From the NCBI GenBank assembly GCA_902543375.1, contig CACBYE010000005.1:35885-99884 (forward strand): a DNA stretch of 64,000 nt. The letters run 5' to 3'. This document shows, one piece after another, positions 25,870 through 35,725 of this stretch. The stretch comes from an uncultured Pelagibacteraceae bacterium. Lineage in GTDB: Bacteria; Pseudomonadota; Alphaproteobacteria; Pelagibacterales; Pelagibacteraceae. Each line of letters opens with the position of its first letter. Within the stretch, counting starts at the first letter, position 1. Made by a program: the position numbers and the translations under genes. The notes under the pieces are model-generated. The model was not told the origin of the DNA and made no database searches. It was given only the letters and a program-made list of their open reading frames with translations.

Positions 25870-26868
25870 ATGAAAAATAATTTAGATCATCCGCAAATCA
25901 ACTTTGGAAAAACTGGTGTTTTAATCATAAACCTAGGCACACCGGACTCAACAAGTTGGTTTGATATTAGAAAATATCTAAAAGAGTTTTTATCTGATAG
26001 AAGAGTAATAGAGGTTAATCCCATAATTTGGAAAATTATATTAAATGTTATTATATTAAATTTGAGACCCTCTAAAACAGCAAAGGCTTACAAAGAAATA
26101 TGGATGAAAGACGCAAATATTTCTCCACTTTTATATTACACACGCAGACAAGCTGAGAAATTATCAAGTCAAATATCAGAAGAAAATTTAATTATAGATT
26201 ATGCGATGAGATATGGAAATCCTAGTATAAGAAGCAAAATTAAAACTCTTCATGATAAAGGTTGTGAGAATTTAATTATTCTTCCGATGTATCCACAATA
26301 TGCTGCAGCAACTACAGCTACAGTTTGCGATGAAGTGTATAGAACTCTTATGAAAATGAGATGGCAACCATCATTAAAAATAATTCCTCATTATGAGTCT
26401 GACCCTTTATATATCAACGCTTTAGTGAATTCCTTAAATAAAAAGATACAAGAAATTAATTGGAAACCAGACTTGATACTAGCATCATATCACGGTATTC
26501 CTCAAAAATATTTTGACAAGGGAGACCCTTATCATTGTTATTGTCACAAAACCACAAGACTTATTTCAGAGAAATTTAAATCGATCGAAATAAAGACAAC
26601 ATTTCAATCTAGATTTGGTCCTCAAGAATGGCTTCAACCTTACACTGACAAAACCCTAGAAAATCTTCCAACTAAGGGAAAAAAGAACGTTTTAGCTATT
26701 TGTCCTGGTTTCTCCTCAGATTGTGTTGAAACATTAGAGGAAATTCTTATTCAAGGCAAAGAGAGCTTTTTAGACTCTGGAGGTGAAAATTTCGATATGG
26801 TGCCTTGCTTAAATGATAATGATGATCATATCACTCTACTTAGATCTTTAATCCAAAAAAGTTTATAA
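25870..26868 (+). CDS. hemH: ferrochelatase
   Basis: HemH inserts ferrous iron into protoporphyrin IX. The 332-residue protein starts with a segment GVLIINLGTPDS, has the metal-site histidine in LASYHGIPQKYFDKGDPY near 204 and the conserved glutamate in CPGFSSDCVETLEEI near 278. The GDPYHCYCHKTT stretch is typical of proteobacterial forms. It lies directly after hemE and three bases before hemJ, so the three haem genes form one unit. Confidence 0.97.
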   Translation: MKNNLDHPQINFGKTGVLIINLGTPDSTSWFDIRKYLKEFLSDRRVIEVNPIIWKIILNVIILNLRPSKTAKAYKEIWMKDANISPLLYYTRRQAEKLSSQISEENLIIDYAMRYGNPSIRSKIKTLHDKGCENLIILPMYPQYAAATTATVCDEVYRTLMKMRWQPSLKIIPHYESDPLYINALVNSLNKKIQEINWKPDLILASYHGIPQKYFDKGDPYHCYCHKTTRLISEKFKSIEIKTTFQSRFGPQEWLQPYTDKTLENLPTKGKKNVLAICPGFSSDCVETLEEILIQGKESFLDSGGENFDMVPCLNDNDDHITLLRSLIQKSL

Positions 26869-26871
26869 TTT

Positions 26872-27306
26872 ATGAACACGTATTTGCTTTTTAAATCATT
26901 ACATCTTATATCGGTAATTTCATGGATGGCGGGACTGTTATATCTTCCAAGAATTTTTGTCTATCACTCACAAAATAATACTCAACAAATCATTTCAGAA
27001 GTGTTTAAAGTAATGGAAAGAAAACTTTTCTTTTACATCATGACCCCAGCAATGATTTTATCCTGGGCGTTCGGTTTAATATTAATACATGAAATAGGAT
27101 TTGATAAATTAGGACAAACATGGATGACTTTAAAGTTAATTTTTGTAACTTTATTGACTTTTTATCATTTTTATCTCGGTAGAATTCTTCGTCAATTTAA
27201 AGAAGATTCAAACACACACACACATAAATTTTATAGACTAATAAATGAAATACCCACATTATTACTAATTTTGATCATATTTGTTGCAATATTTAAGCCT
27301 ATCTAG
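26872..27306 (+). CDS. hemJ: protoporphyrinogen IX oxidase, HemJ type
   Basis: HemJ oxidises protoporphyrinogen IX and is the form found in most Alphaproteobacteria lacking HemG/HemY. The 144-residue membrane protein has about four helices; the start FKSLHLISVISWMAGLLYLPRIFVYH carries the conserved histidine (H11) and W/GLxYLPR pattern, and KLIFVTLLTFYHFYLGRILRQF holds a later histidine. It completes hemE-hemH-hemJ. The 65-base gap to rho contains a promoter-like sequence. Confidence 0.93.
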   Translation: MNTYLLFKSLHLISVISWMAGLLYLPRIFVYHSQNNTQQIISEVFKVMERKLFFYIMTPAMILSWAFGLILIHEIGFDKLGQTWMTLKLIFVTLLTFYHFYLGRILRQFKEDSNTHTHKFYRLINEIPTLLLILIIFVAIFKPI

Positions 27307-27308
27307 GG

Positions 27309-27336
27309 TTGAATAATTCTAAAATATATCTATATT
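27309..27336 (+). promoter_or_regulatory. candidate sigma-70 promoter of rho
   Basis: TTGAAT at 27309-27314, 16 bases, then TATATT at 27331-27336. Placement predicts a start near 27343, giving a leader of about 29 bases that contains the inverted repeat at 27345-27362. Confidence 0.5.
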
Positions 27337-27344
27337 ATTAGTAG

Positions 27345-27362
27345 TTATTAAGTCCTTAATAA
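27345..27362 (+). promoter_or_regulatory. inverted repeat in the rho leader
   Basis: TTATTAAG and CTTAATAA form perfect eight-base arms around TC, followed by five Ts, ending nine bases before the rho ATG. It could be an operator or a weak hairpin near the ribosome binding region. As an AT-only stem it is a poor terminator. Confidence 0.4.
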
Positions 27363-27371
27363 TTTTTAATC

Positions 27372-28640
27372 ATGAACATTCAAGAACTAAAACTCAAATC
27401 GTCAGAACAGCTCATAACTCAAGCAGAAGAGTTGGGTATTGAAAATGCAAGCACATTAAGAAAGCAAGAAATTCTTTTTGCTATTTTGAAAAAAGTTGCT
27501 GAAAAAGAGGAAATTACTGGAGCCGGTGTTTTGCAGTTACTTCAAGATGGATTTGGTTTTTTAAGAGCAATGGAGTCAAATTATCTACCAGGACCTGATG
27601 ATATTTATGTAAGCCCCAGTCAGATTAGAAAATTTGGTCTAAGAACAGGAGATACGGTTGAGGGCCCTGTAAGGGCACCGAAAGAAGGCGAGAGATATTT
27701 TGCACTTTTACAAGTAAGTAAGATTAATTTTGAGGAGCCTGATAAATCCAGACACAAAATAGCTTTCGACAACTTAACCCCCTTATATCCAGACAAGCAA
27801 TTAGTTATGGAAGTCGAGATGACAAAACCTGATAAAAAGCAGGATTTAACACCAAGATTAATAGATTTAGTAAGTCCAATAGGAAAAGGACAAAGATCAA
27901 TAATTATTTCACCACCTAAGGCTGGAAAAACAATGATATTACAGAGTATAGCTAACTCAATAGCTAAAAATTATCCAGAATGTTATCTAATAGTTTTACT
28001 TATCGACGAGCGACCAGAAGAAGTCACAGACATGCAAAGAACTGTGAAAGGTGAGGTAATAAGTTCTACATTTGATGAACCTGCACAAAGGCACGTAGCG
28101 GTAGCAGAAATGGTCATCGAAAAAGCCAAAAGACTAACAGAACATAAAAAAGATGTTGTAATTCTTTTAGACTCAATAACCAGATTGGGAAGAGCTTACA
28201 ATGCTGTTATTCCTAGTTCTGGAAAAGTCTTAACTGGTGGTGTTGATGCAAACGCACTTCAACGACCAAAAAGATTTTTTGGTGCAGCAAGAAACATTGA
28301 GGAAGGTGGATCTTTAACAATTATATCTACAGCGTTAATAGATACTGGAAGTAGAATGGATGAAGTAATTTTTGAAGAGTTTAAAGGAACTGGTAACAGT
28401 GAAACAGTTCTTGATAGGAAAATTGCTGATAAAAGAATATATCCAGCTATGGACATAACTAAATCAGGAACCAGAAGAGAAGAATTACTGTTTGATAAAA
28501 ATGATTTACAAAAAATGAATGTTCTTAGAAGAATTATAGCTCCAATGGGTACCATGGATGCAATTGAATTTATAAGCTCAAAATTAAAGGATACAAAAAA
28601 TAACTCAGAGTTCTTTAATTCGATGAATAAACCTACTTAA
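27372..28640 (+). CDS. rho: transcription termination factor Rho
   Basis: Rho is the hexameric RNA helicase that terminates transcription. The 422-residue protein has the N-terminal RNA-binding region ([20 protein letters not shown] near 60-80, the RNP1-like core), Walker A PPKAGKT (181-187), Walker [17 protein letters not shown] near 260 and the Q/R-loop [20 protein letters not shown]. There is no inserted N-terminal domain. It sits between hemJ and mnmE, a familiar place near the alphaproteobacterial origin. Confidence 0.97.
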   Translation: MNIQELKLKSSEQLITQAEELGIENASTLRKQEILFAILKKVAEKEEITGAGVLQLLQDGFGFLRAMESNYLPGPDDIYVSPSQIRKFGLRTGDTVEGPVRAPKEGERYFALLQVSKINFEEPDKSRHKIAFDNLTPLYPDKQLVMEVEMTKPDKKQDLTPRLIDLVSPIGKGQRSIIISPPKAGKTMILQSIANSIAKNYPECYLIVLLIDERPEEVTDMQRTVKGEVISSTFDEPAQRHVAVAEMVIEKAKRLTEHKKDVVILLDSITRLGRAYNAVIPSSGKVLTGGVDANALQRPKRFFGAARNIEEGGSLTIISTALIDTGSRMDEVIFEEFKGTGNSETVLDRKIADKRIYPAMDITKSGTRREELLFDKNDLQKMNVLRRIIAPMGTMDAIEFISSKLKDTKNNSEFFNSMNKPT

Positions 28641-28683
28641 TTTATTTTTTTTATTATTTTTGAATTAAAGCTATACTAGTTTT

Positions 28684-30015
28684 ATGACTATTTACGCCTT
28701 ATCTTCTGGTCCAGGCATGTCTGGGGTTGCAGTTATCAGAATTTCAGGTCCGGAGACTGCGGGGGTAATTAAAAAACTTACAAATAAAGACATTCCAAAG
28801 CCAAGAATGGCAACCCTCCGAAAAATAAACAATATCAACAATTCTGAGCTTATTGATGAAGGCATAATAATATGGTTTCCAAGCCCTGAGAGCTACACAG
28901 GAGAAGATATGGCTGAGATTCATGTCCATGGAGGCAAGGCTGTAGTATTGGCTCTTCAAAATGAAATTTCAAAAATTGAAAATTGTAGATTAGCAGATGC
29001 AGGTGAATTTACGAAGTTGGCTTTTCAAAATGGTAAGATAAATTTATTAAAAGCAGAGAGTATAGCTGATCTGATCTCGGCAGAAACTGAAGTTCAGAGA
29101 CTGCAAGCTGTAAAAATCATGAAAGGAAAATCTTCAAAAAAATTTAATGAGTTGAGAGAAAAATTATTGAAAATTTTGTCATTTGTCGAGGCAAAAATAG
29201 ATTTTCCCGAGGAAGATTTGCCTGAAGAAAATTTAAAAAAGATAAAAGAGGATTCATCAAATGTCTTAAAAGAGATTAAGAAAATTTTAAATGATCAAAA
29301 AGTTGGTGAGATAATTCGTGAAGGTTTTAAAATTGCAATTTTAGGCCCAACCAATGCCGGTAAGTCTAGTCTATTAAATAATTTATCAAACAGGGAAGTT
29401 GCTATAGTCTCTGAAATTGCTGGTACGACAAGAGACGTCGTTGAAACGCATTTAAACATAGATGGGTACCCAGTTATCATTTCGGATACGGCAGGTATAA
29501 GAGACTCAAAAGATGAAATAGAAACAAAAGGCATAAGGTTATCTCTTAAAAAAGCAGAAAATGCTGATTTGAAGTTAGTAGTAGTTGATGCCAAAAACAT
29601 TGATTTAAGCGGTTTTTTGAATGATTTATTAAAAAAAGACGCGATTCTAGTTATTAACAAATCCGATCTGTTGAAAGAAAAATTAGATTTAGAAATTTCT
29701 AAATTTAATCATGTTTTAATTTCACTAAAAAAAAATCTAAATATAGATAAATTGATTTCTAAAATAAAAAACCACTTAGAAAATAAATTTATATCAGAGG
29801 AAGATATTTTAATTACAAGAGAAAGGCACAGACAACATTTGCTACAGTGCGTTGATCACTTAAATAATTTTTCAGATAAAAATGATAAAAAAGATTTTGA
29901 TAAAGCTGCTGAGGATCTAAGGTTAGCTACAAGACAATTAGGTATGATTGTCGGCAAAGTAGATGTGGAGGAGATATTAGGCAGTATTTTCAATGATTTT
30001 TGCATTGGAAAATAA
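28684..30015 (+). CDS. mnmE: tRNA modification GTPase MnmE
   Basis: MnmE works with MnmG to add carboxymethylaminomethyl groups at wobble uridine 34. The 443-residue protein has the N-terminal folate-binding domain (EIHVHGG near 79-85), an inserted G domain with G1 GPTNAGKSS (221-229), the switch GTTRDVVE and DTAGI, NKSD, and the C-terminal FCIGK with catalytic cysteine at 440. A 116-base gap separates it from mnmG. Confidence 0.97.
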   Translation: MTIYALSSGPGMSGVAVIRISGPETAGVIKKLTNKDIPKPRMATLRKINNINNSELIDEGIIIWFPSPESYTGEDMAEIHVHGGKAVVLALQNEISKIENCRLADAGEFTKLAFQNGKINLLKAESIADLISAETEVQRLQAVKIMKGKSSKKFNELREKLLKILSFVEAKIDFPEEDLPEENLKKIKEDSSNVLKEIKKILNDQKVGEIIREGFKIAILGPTNAGKSSLLNNLSNREVAIVSEIAGTTRDVVETHLNIDGYPVIISDTAGIRDSKDEIETKGIRLSLKKAENADLKLVVVDAKNIDLSGFLNDLLKKDAILVINKSDLLKEKLDLEISKFNHVLISLKKNLNIDKLISKIKNHLENKFISEEDILITRERHRQHLLQCVDHLNNFSDKNDKKDFDKAAEDLRLATRQLGMIVGKVDVEEILGSIFNDFCIGK

Positions 30016-30131
30016 CAACCGTTTTATTGAGTTTTTTGAAGGTTTTTGCCGATTTTCGTTGATAAACAACACTTTTTTAAGAAAAAAAACACAAATCTTG
30101 TAAATATTCTAATCGAATATAAATTTAGTCC

Positions 30132-32003
30132 ATGAAAAAAGATTTTCAATTTGATGTGGTTGTTATCGGCGGCGGTCATGCTGGATGTGAAGCTGCAGCG
30201 GCCTCAGCAAGGCTTGGTGTGAACACCGCTTTGTTTACACATAACAAAAATACAATCGGAGAAATGTCATGCAATCCAGCTATAGGTGGTTTAGGTAAAG
30301 GTCACCTAGTTAGAGAAATTGATGCTTTAGATGGTGTTATGGGAGAGGTAGCAGATAAGTCTGGAATACAATTTAGATTATTAAATAGAAGTAGAGGACC
30401 TGCAGTTAGAGGACCCCGAACTCAGTCTGACAGATCATTATATCGTAAATATATGCAAGAAAAACTTGTAAACTACTGTAATTTAAACATTTTTTCGGAT
30501 CCTGTAATAAAGTTTATTTTTGAAAATAACCAAATAAATGGCTTTATAACACTGAATGGTAACAAAGTGAGTTGTAACAAGTTAATCCTAACAACAGGCA
30601 CTTTTTTGAATGGTTTAATACATATAGGTGATAAAAGAACTCCTGCTGGACGATTTAATGAAAAACCGAGCACGGGTTTAAGTGAACAATTAGAAAAGTA
30701 TAATTTCAAAATTGGAAGATTAAAAACAGGCACACCTCCTAGATTAGATTCTAGAACAATTAATTTTGAAAATTTGGAAAAACAGTTTGCCGATGAAGAT
30801 CCATATTTTTTTTCTTTTTTGACTAAAAAAAATTTAAACAAGCAGGTTTCTTGTTCGATGACTTATACAAACGAAAAGGTTCATAAAATAATAGAAAAGA
30901 ATTTATCCAAAAGTGCTATGTATTCCGGAAGCATACAAGGTGTTGGTCCTAGATATTGTCCGTCCATTGAGGACAAAATAGTAAAATTTGCTGATAAGAC
31001 AAGACATCAAATATTTCTAGAGCCTGAGGGTCTAAATGATCATACTATTTACCCTAATGGTATATCTACATCTCTACCTGAGGTTGTGCAATATGAAATA
31101 CTCAACAATATCAATGGTTTAGAGAATGTAAAAGTAATTAGACCAGGATATGCTATTGAATATGATTATATCGATCCGAGAGAGCTCTTTTTAACATTAG
31201 AGACAAAAAAAATAAAAAATCTTTATCTCGCTGGTCAAATAAATGGAACTACAGGTTATGAAGAAGCAGCTGCTCAAGGCCTAATAGCTGGAATTAATGC
31301 TGCTCTATCTTTAAAAAACATGGAACCTTTTATTTTAGATAGATCAGACGCATACATTGGCGTTATGATAGATGACTTAGTCACTAAAGGTGTTGCTGAG
31401 CCTTATAGAATGTTTACATCTCGAGCAGAATATAGACTAAGTCTTAGGTCAGATAATGCAGACTTAAGGCTCACTCATAAAGGAATCAAAATTAATTTAA
31501 TAGCAAAAAAGAGAAAACAACTATTTGAGGACAAATTTAATAGATTAAGCAAAATATCTCTTCAAATGTCTAATTTAAACATTTCACCCTCCAAAGCAGA
31601 TAAATTTGGAATAAAAATAGCGAAAGATGGTATTTTTAGATCAGCAGAGGAAATTCTTACCCAAAAAGGTGTTGATATGACAAAAATAAGGAATATTTGG
31701 CCTGAAATCGTCGATTATGGAAATGAAATTGATGAGCAAATTGAGATTAACTCTCATTACAGAGGATATTTAAAGAAACAAAAGGCCGATATTTTAGCTT
31801 TTAAACGAGATGAGAATTTAACAATACCAGATAATATTGATTATGATCAATTTTCAGGCCTCTCAAATGAAGTAAAAGCTAAATTTAAAGAAATAAAGCC
31901 CAAAACCATGGGTCAGGCCCTAAGAATCGATGGAATCACTCCTGCTGCCGTATATATTTTGTTGTCACACGTCAAAAGAAAGTCTATTAAGCATATAGCT
32001 TAA
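30132..32003 (+). CDS. mnmG: tRNA uridine-5-carboxymethylaminomethyl modification enzyme MnmG (GidA)
   Basis: MnmG is the FAD enzyme partner of MnmE. The 623-residue protein starts [21 protein letters not shown] with the FAD Rossmann motif (12-17), followed by [20 protein letters not shown] and [36 protein letters not shown] near 365 and the C-terminal [15 protein letters not shown] helices are present. Its TAATG junction overlaps rsmG by one base. Confidence 0.97.
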   Translation: MKKDFQFDVVVIGGGHAGCEAAAASARLGVNTALFTHNKNTIGEMSCNPAIGGLGKGHLVREIDALDGVMGEVADKSGIQFRLLNRSRGPAVRGPRTQSDRSLYRKYMQEKLVNYCNLNIFSDPVIKFIFENNQINGFITLNGNKVSCNKLILTTGTFLNGLIHIGDKRTPAGRFNEKPSTGLSEQLEKYNFKIGRLKTGTPPRLDSRTINFENLEKQFADEDPYFFSFLTKKNLNKQVSCSMTYTNEKVHKIIEKNLSKSAMYSGSIQGVGPRYCPSIEDKIVKFADKTRHQIFLEPEGLNDHTIYPNGISTSLPEVVQYEILNNINGLENVKVIRPGYAIEYDYIDPRELFLTLETKKIKNLYLAGQINGTTGYEEAAAQGLIAGINAALSLKNMEPFILDRSDAYIGVMIDDLVTKGVAEPYRMFTSRAEYRLSLRSDNADLRLTHKGIKINLIAKKRKQLFEDKFNRLSKISLQMSNLNISPSKADKFGIKIAKDGIFRSAEEILTQKGVDMTKIRNIWPEIVDYGNEIDEQIEINSHYRGYLKKQKADILAFKRDENLTIPDNIDYDQFSGLSNEVKAKFKEIKPKTMGQALRIDGITPAAVYILLSHVKRKSIKHIA

Positions 32004-32650
32004 TGGATCACTTAATTTTAAATTCTTATTCCAAAATCTCTAATTTGAATGTTTCACGTGAAACTTGTAATGAGCTTGAGAGCTTAATTACGATGATACA
32101 GGAAAAAAATCAGAAAATTAACATTATAAGTAAAAAAATGTATGAAAAAGAGGACATAAGGGAACGTCATGTTATAGATTCTGCGCAAATTATTGATTTT
32201 GTTGATTTAAATTGCAATACAACCTCTGATTTAGGTACAGGGGGTGGAATGCCTGGATTAATAGTGGCTATAGTGATGAAAAAAATTAAAAATAAAATGA
32301 AAGTTAATCTTTATGAAAAAAGCTACCACAAATGTGTTTTCCTAAGAGAAGTTTCAAAAAAATTAAATTTAAATACAGAAATAATTCAGAAAGATATTTT
32401 TTCACTTAAAAATATTGAAACAGGAACAATTATGTCCAGGGCGTTTAAGCCAATGCCTGTGATCTTAAACTTGGTTAATGAAAATTTTAAAAAATATAAA
32501 AATATTATTTTTTTTATGGGAAGCAGTGGAAGAAAAATTTTTAATGAAACACTTCAAGAGTGGGATTTAGATTACGAAGAAAAAAAAAGCTTAACAAGCA
32601 ACGACTCATTTATATTAAATATCAGAAAAATTAAAAAAAAGATTTCATGA
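32003..32650 (+). CDS. rsmG: 16S rRNA (guanine-N7) methyltransferase RsmG (GidB)
   Basis: RsmG methylates G527 of 16S rRNA. The 215-residue protein has the SAM motif SDLGTGGGMPGLIVAI near 74-89, close to the family DxGSGxGFPGxxLAI, preceded by ERHVIDSAQI. The N-terminal NVSRET stretch (codons from about 32045) is encoded by an embedded parS site. It overlaps mnmG by one base and parA by four, so mnmG-rsmG-parA-parB are one transcription unit. Confidence 0.95.
   Translation: MDHLILNSYSKISNLNVSRETCNELESLITMIQEKNQKINIISKKMYEKEDIRERHVIDSAQIIDFVDLNCNTTSDLGTGGGMPGLIVAIVMKKIKNKMKVNLYEKSYHKCVFLREVSKKLNLNTEIIQKDIFSLKNIETGTIMSRAFKPMPVILNLVNENFKKYKNIIFFMGSSGRKIFNETLQEWDLDYEEKKSLTSNDSFILNIRKIKKKIS
32050..32065 (+). 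promoter_or_regulatory. parS: parS centromere site inside rsmG
   Basis: TGTTTCACGTGAAACT matches the parS consensus TGTTTCACGTGAAACA at 15 of 16 positions and is a 14-base perfect palindrome at its core. It lies in the 5' part of rsmG, about 0.6 kb before parA and about 7.2 kb from the proposed origin. ParB would load and spread here. Confidence 0.93.
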
Positions 32651-33441
32651 AAATAATTTCAATTATAAATCAAAAGGGTGGAGTTGGAAAAACAACAACT
32701 GTAATTAATTTAGCTTCGGCGCTATCTCAACTTGGTAAAAAAATTTTAGTAATCGATCTAGACCCTCAAGGAAATGCTACCACAGGACTAGGATTGTCCA
32801 ACACCTCTCAATCCGATCAAACAATTTATGGGATTCTCAATGGCACAATGTCGATTTCAAACGTAATTAAAAAAACAAACTTTCAAAATCTTGATTTAAT
32901 ATCGTCCAATGTAGATTTATCCGGATTAGAGGTTGAGACGGCTGGTGACAGTGAAAGAGCCTTTATACTTAAGGCTAAATTAACCGCTTATTTAAATGAT
33001 TCTAGAGGATTATATGATTATATTCTAATAGATTGCCCTCCTTCTTTGAGTCTTCTAACTGTAATGGCTTTGGTATCATCTAACTCACTGCTTGTGCCAC
33101 TCCAAACAGAGTTTTTTGCATTAGAGGGACTTACACAGCTAATGAAGACGATTGAAAGAATTAAAGCCAATTTAAATCCTGAATTAGAAATTCAGGGCAT
33201 ACTTTTAACAATGTATGATCGAAGAAATAAACTTTCATCACAGGTTGAACAAGAAGCGAGAGATTATTTCAAAGATAAAGTTTACCAAACTGTAATACCT
33301 CGAAATGTAAGATTGTCAGAAGCACCATCTCACGGTATTCCAGTATTGATTTATGACAAGAATTGTCCAGGAAGTAAATCTTATTATAGTTTTGCAGATG
33401 AGTTCATGGCACAAGAAAATGAAGTTGGGAGCGCAGCGTAA
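32647..33441 (+). CDS. parA: chromosome partitioning ATPase ParA
   Basis: ParA is the nucleoid-binding ATPase that moves ParB-parS complexes. The 264-residue protein starts IISIINQKGGVGKTTTVINL with the deviant Walker A KGGVGKTT (10-17), then IDLDPQGNATTGLG and the Walker B-like YILIDCPPSLSLLT near 118. It overlaps rsmG by four bases and parB by one. Confidence 0.97.
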   Translation: MKIISIINQKGGVGKTTTVINLASALSQLGKKILVIDLDPQGNATTGLGLSNTSQSDQTIYGILNGTMSISNVIKKTNFQNLDLISSNVDLSGLEVETAGDSERAFILKAKLTAYLNDSRGLYDYILIDCPPSLSLLTVMALVSSNSLLVPLQTEFFALEGLTQLMKTIERIKANLNPELEIQGILLTMYDRRNKLSSQVEQEARDYFKDKVYQTVIPRNVRLSEAPSHGIPVLIYDKNCPGSKSYYSFADEFMAQENEVGSAA

Positions 33442-34283
33442 TGAATAAAATAAAAAAAGGGCTTGGTAGAGGATTATCATCTTTAATCGGTGAAACTAAG
33501 GTTGAGAATAAAACTAATAACTTAAGTTTAGCCGACATCGTTCCTAATAAATATCAACCAAGAAAAAATTTTGATGAGGAAAACTTAAATGATTTAGTTA
33601 ATTCAATAAAAGAACGTGGTGTTATTCAGCCAATTATAGTTAGAAAATCTAATACGGATAATTCTAAATACGAAATTATAGCTGGAGAAAGAAGATGGTT
33701 GGCTGCTCAGAAAGCAGGATTAAGAGAAATCCCTGTTGTGATAACAGATGCGGATGATCTTAAATCTTTGGAATTTGCTATTGTAGAAAATGTCCAAAGA
33801 CATGATTTGAATCCTCTTGAGGAGGCTCAAGGTTATAAAAGGTTAATAGACGAATTTGGTTATGACCAAGACAAAGTTTCAAAATTTATTGGCAAAAGTA
33901 GAAGCTATATTTCGAACTCTCTAAGGCTACTAAATTTACCCAAAGAAGTTTTAGACTATGTAGAGCAAAAGAAAATTACGGCAGGTCATGCTAAAATATT
34001 AGTTGGTTTAGATAATGCTTTTTTTTTAGCAAATAAATTTATAGAAAAAAAATTATCCGTGCGACAGGCAGAAAATCTTGTTAAAATATTAAGAAAATCT
34101 AGTAAAAATAAAAGAAGAATTATCGATCCTAATATTCAAGAATTAGAAAACTCTATTTCTGAAAAGATAGGTCTGAATGTTTCAATTAAAAATTCGAAAA
34201 ATAATAAAGGAGTAATTTCGTTTTATTATAAAGAACTAGATCAATTAAATAAGATTATTGATATAGTTAAATCTGAATATTAA
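33441..34283 (+). CDS. parB: chromosome partitioning protein ParB
   Basis: ParB binds parS and CTP and spreads along DNA. The 280-residue protein has the N-terminal ParA-contact motif GLGRGLSSLIGE (7-18), the CTP-binding box IIAGERRWLAAQKAGL near 79-94 and ENVQRHDLNPLEEA, and a helix-turn-helix VSKFIGKSRSYISNSLRLLNLP near 147-168. The C-terminal dimer domain ends in a short beta segment. It overlaps the convergent holA by 17 bases. Confidence 0.97.
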   Translation: MNKIKKGLGRGLSSLIGETKVENKTNNLSLADIVPNKYQPRKNFDEENLNDLVNSIKERGVIQPIIVRKSNTDNSKYEIIAGERRWLAAQKAGLREIPVVITDADDLKSLEFAIVENVQRHDLNPLEEAQGYKRLIDEFGYDQDKVSKFIGKSRSYISNSLRLLNLPKEVLDYVEQKKITAGHAKILVGLDNAFFLANKFIEKKLSVRQAENLVKILRKSSKNKRRIIDPNIQELENSISEKIGLNVSIKNSKNNKGVISFYYKELDQLNKIIDIVKSEY

Positions 34284-35274
34284 TTCCTTTATCTAGGTTG
34301 TCTAAAATCATGTTATTTATAATTTGATTAGATACTTGAGGATTTTTTTTTATTAAACTTTCGGTATTATTCAAATCGATTATAAACTCTTCGATATCAT
34401 TCAACTTCCATATGTTAATTTGTTTTTTGATTATTTCTTTATCCTTCCAAAATATAGGGGGTTTGAAAGAATTAATGACTTTTTCAATATCTTTTTCTTC
34501 GTCTAAATTTAATCTCAACTTTCTGAGCCTTTTCAATTTATATAAAAAGGTTTTTAAAATTAATATATTATCATCAGTTGAGGGAATATTTTCATTAAGA
34601 ATATTTAAAGTTTTCTTTTTATTTTTAATTAGACAGTTATCCACCAATTCTGAAGCATCATAGTTTTCACTTAAATTTGTAAGCTTTAAGATGTCATTGA
34701 ATTCAATTTTCTTCTTACCTCTACAAAAGTCTATAATTTTTTTTAATTCGTTCTTTAGATTTATTCTGTCTCCTTGAGCTCTTTCAATTACAAAATTTAA
34801 GTATTCCTGAGATAGATTTAATTTATTTTGATGTAAAATTTTTTTTGCAATTATTATGAGTGTTTGTGGTGTATCTTCATAATTTGGAACAACAACTGCT
34901 TTATTTTCTTTCTCAAAAAAATTTCTTAATTTAGATTTTTTATCTAGTTTTTTTGCTAGTAAAATTATAACTACATCTTGTGTTTTACTCTCCATAACTT
35001 CTTTTATTAAACCTAGAATTTTGTCTGTTATTTCTGAGATTATAATTAATTTTTCTTTTTCAAAAAAAGATTTTGTATATAAGTTTTCAAAGAAAATTTG
35101 TGTATCAGCTAACACTTCTCTTTCGGAATACTTATAAGTGTTTTCTTTAGTAAAGTTATTAAAAATAGTCTCTATAGTGTCTAATTTTTGGCCATCATTT
35201 TCACCATAAAGTAAATAATAATTTATCTTACCCTTATATTTTGCTATTTCGTAAAACTTAGAGATCATTTCCAA
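34267..35274 (-). CDS. holA: DNA polymerase III delta subunit (clamp loader)
   Basis: HolA opens the sliding clamp within the clamp loader complex. The 335-residue protein begins with a HolA-like YKGKINYYLLYGENDGQKLD segment, followed by ASELVDNCL and LLILKTF-like helices near 215-250. Sequence is lysine-rich and divergent, but the position immediately downstream of lptE and leuS (leuS-lptE-holA, as in other Proteobacteria) supports the call. It overlaps lptE by 17 bases and parB by 17 bases. Confidence 0.9.
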   Translation of the reverse strand: MEMISKFYEIAKYKGKINYYLLYGENDGQKLDTIETIFNNFTKENTYKYSEREVLADTQIFFENLYTKSFFEKEKLIIISEITDKILGLIKEVMESKTQDVVIILLAKKLDKKSKLRNFFEKENKAVVVPNYEDTPQTLIIIAKKILHQNKLNLSQEYLNFVIERAQGDRINLKNELKKIIDFCRGKKKIEFNDILKLTNLSENYDASELVDNCLIKNKKKTLNILNENIPSTDDNILILKTFLYKLKRLRKLRLNLDEEKDIEKVINSFKPPIFWKDKEIIKKQINIWKLNDIEEFIIDLNNTESLIKKNPQVSNQIINNMILDNLDKGINIQI

Positions 35275-35725
35275 TGGACCCCAAAAAAATATTAATATCT
35301 TGTAAAACTTGTGAGATCAAATTTTTCTCTAAATTTAATTTGTATTGACTTAATTCAAATTTGTTATTCATTGAGTTGTAAGTTGTTTCTTTAGTGAATT
35401 TTTTTGAGAAAACTTTGTCATTATTTTTGCTTTTTAGATTAAACTCTACTTCAATAATCATTTTATAAGTTGACACGTTACCCTTCTTATCTTTACTTGC
35501 CACACTTTCTTTTTTAGAGCTAATAAAATTCAAGTCATAAACATTTACTGATTTATTATTTTTTAATCTTTCGATACCTTTAATTATAGATCTTCCCAGT
35601 TTTTTATCACCAGCATAATTTATTGTATCTAATTTTAAATTTGAACTCTGACCTGCATTATAAATAGGAGAATAGCCGCAATTAATTACAAAAAAGAAAA
35701 TTAAAAAGTATTTAAATTTTTTCAT
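35258..35725 (-). CDS. lptE: LPS-assembly lipoprotein LptE
   Basis: LptE plugs the LptD barrel that delivers LPS to the outer-membrane surface. The 155-residue protein has a short lipoprotein signal peptide ending FVINC, with the acylated cysteine at C16 followed by GYSPIY, the typical CGxxPLY start. The residue before Cys is Asn, unusual for a lipobox. A beta-rich domain follows, with a RSIIKGIERLKN-like helix. The leuS-lptE-holA order is conserved. Overall sequence similarity is weak, as usual for LptE. Confidence 0.85.
   Translation of the reverse strand: MKKFKYFLIFFFVINCGYSPIYNAGQSSNLKLDTINYAGDKKLGRSIIKGIERLKNNKSVNVYDLNFISSKKESVASKDKKGNVSTYKMIIEVEFNLKSKNNDKVFSKKFTKETTYNSMNNKFELSQYKLNLEKNLISQVLQDINIFLGSIGNDL

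Noticed and set aside
28259..28555. 98-residue antisense open frame inside rho
   Set aside because: Fully contained in rho on the other strand, no ribosome binding site, serine/leucine-rich translation typical of an antisense shadow.
30016..30131. Gap upstream of mnmG with TTATCAACG (minus strand, 30057-30065) and a GTTG/CAAC hairpin, as an alternative origin
   Set aside because: The gidA side is the origin in many Gammaproteobacteria, but Alphaproteobacteria use the hemE side, the box is a poorer match, and genes run in the same direction on both sides.
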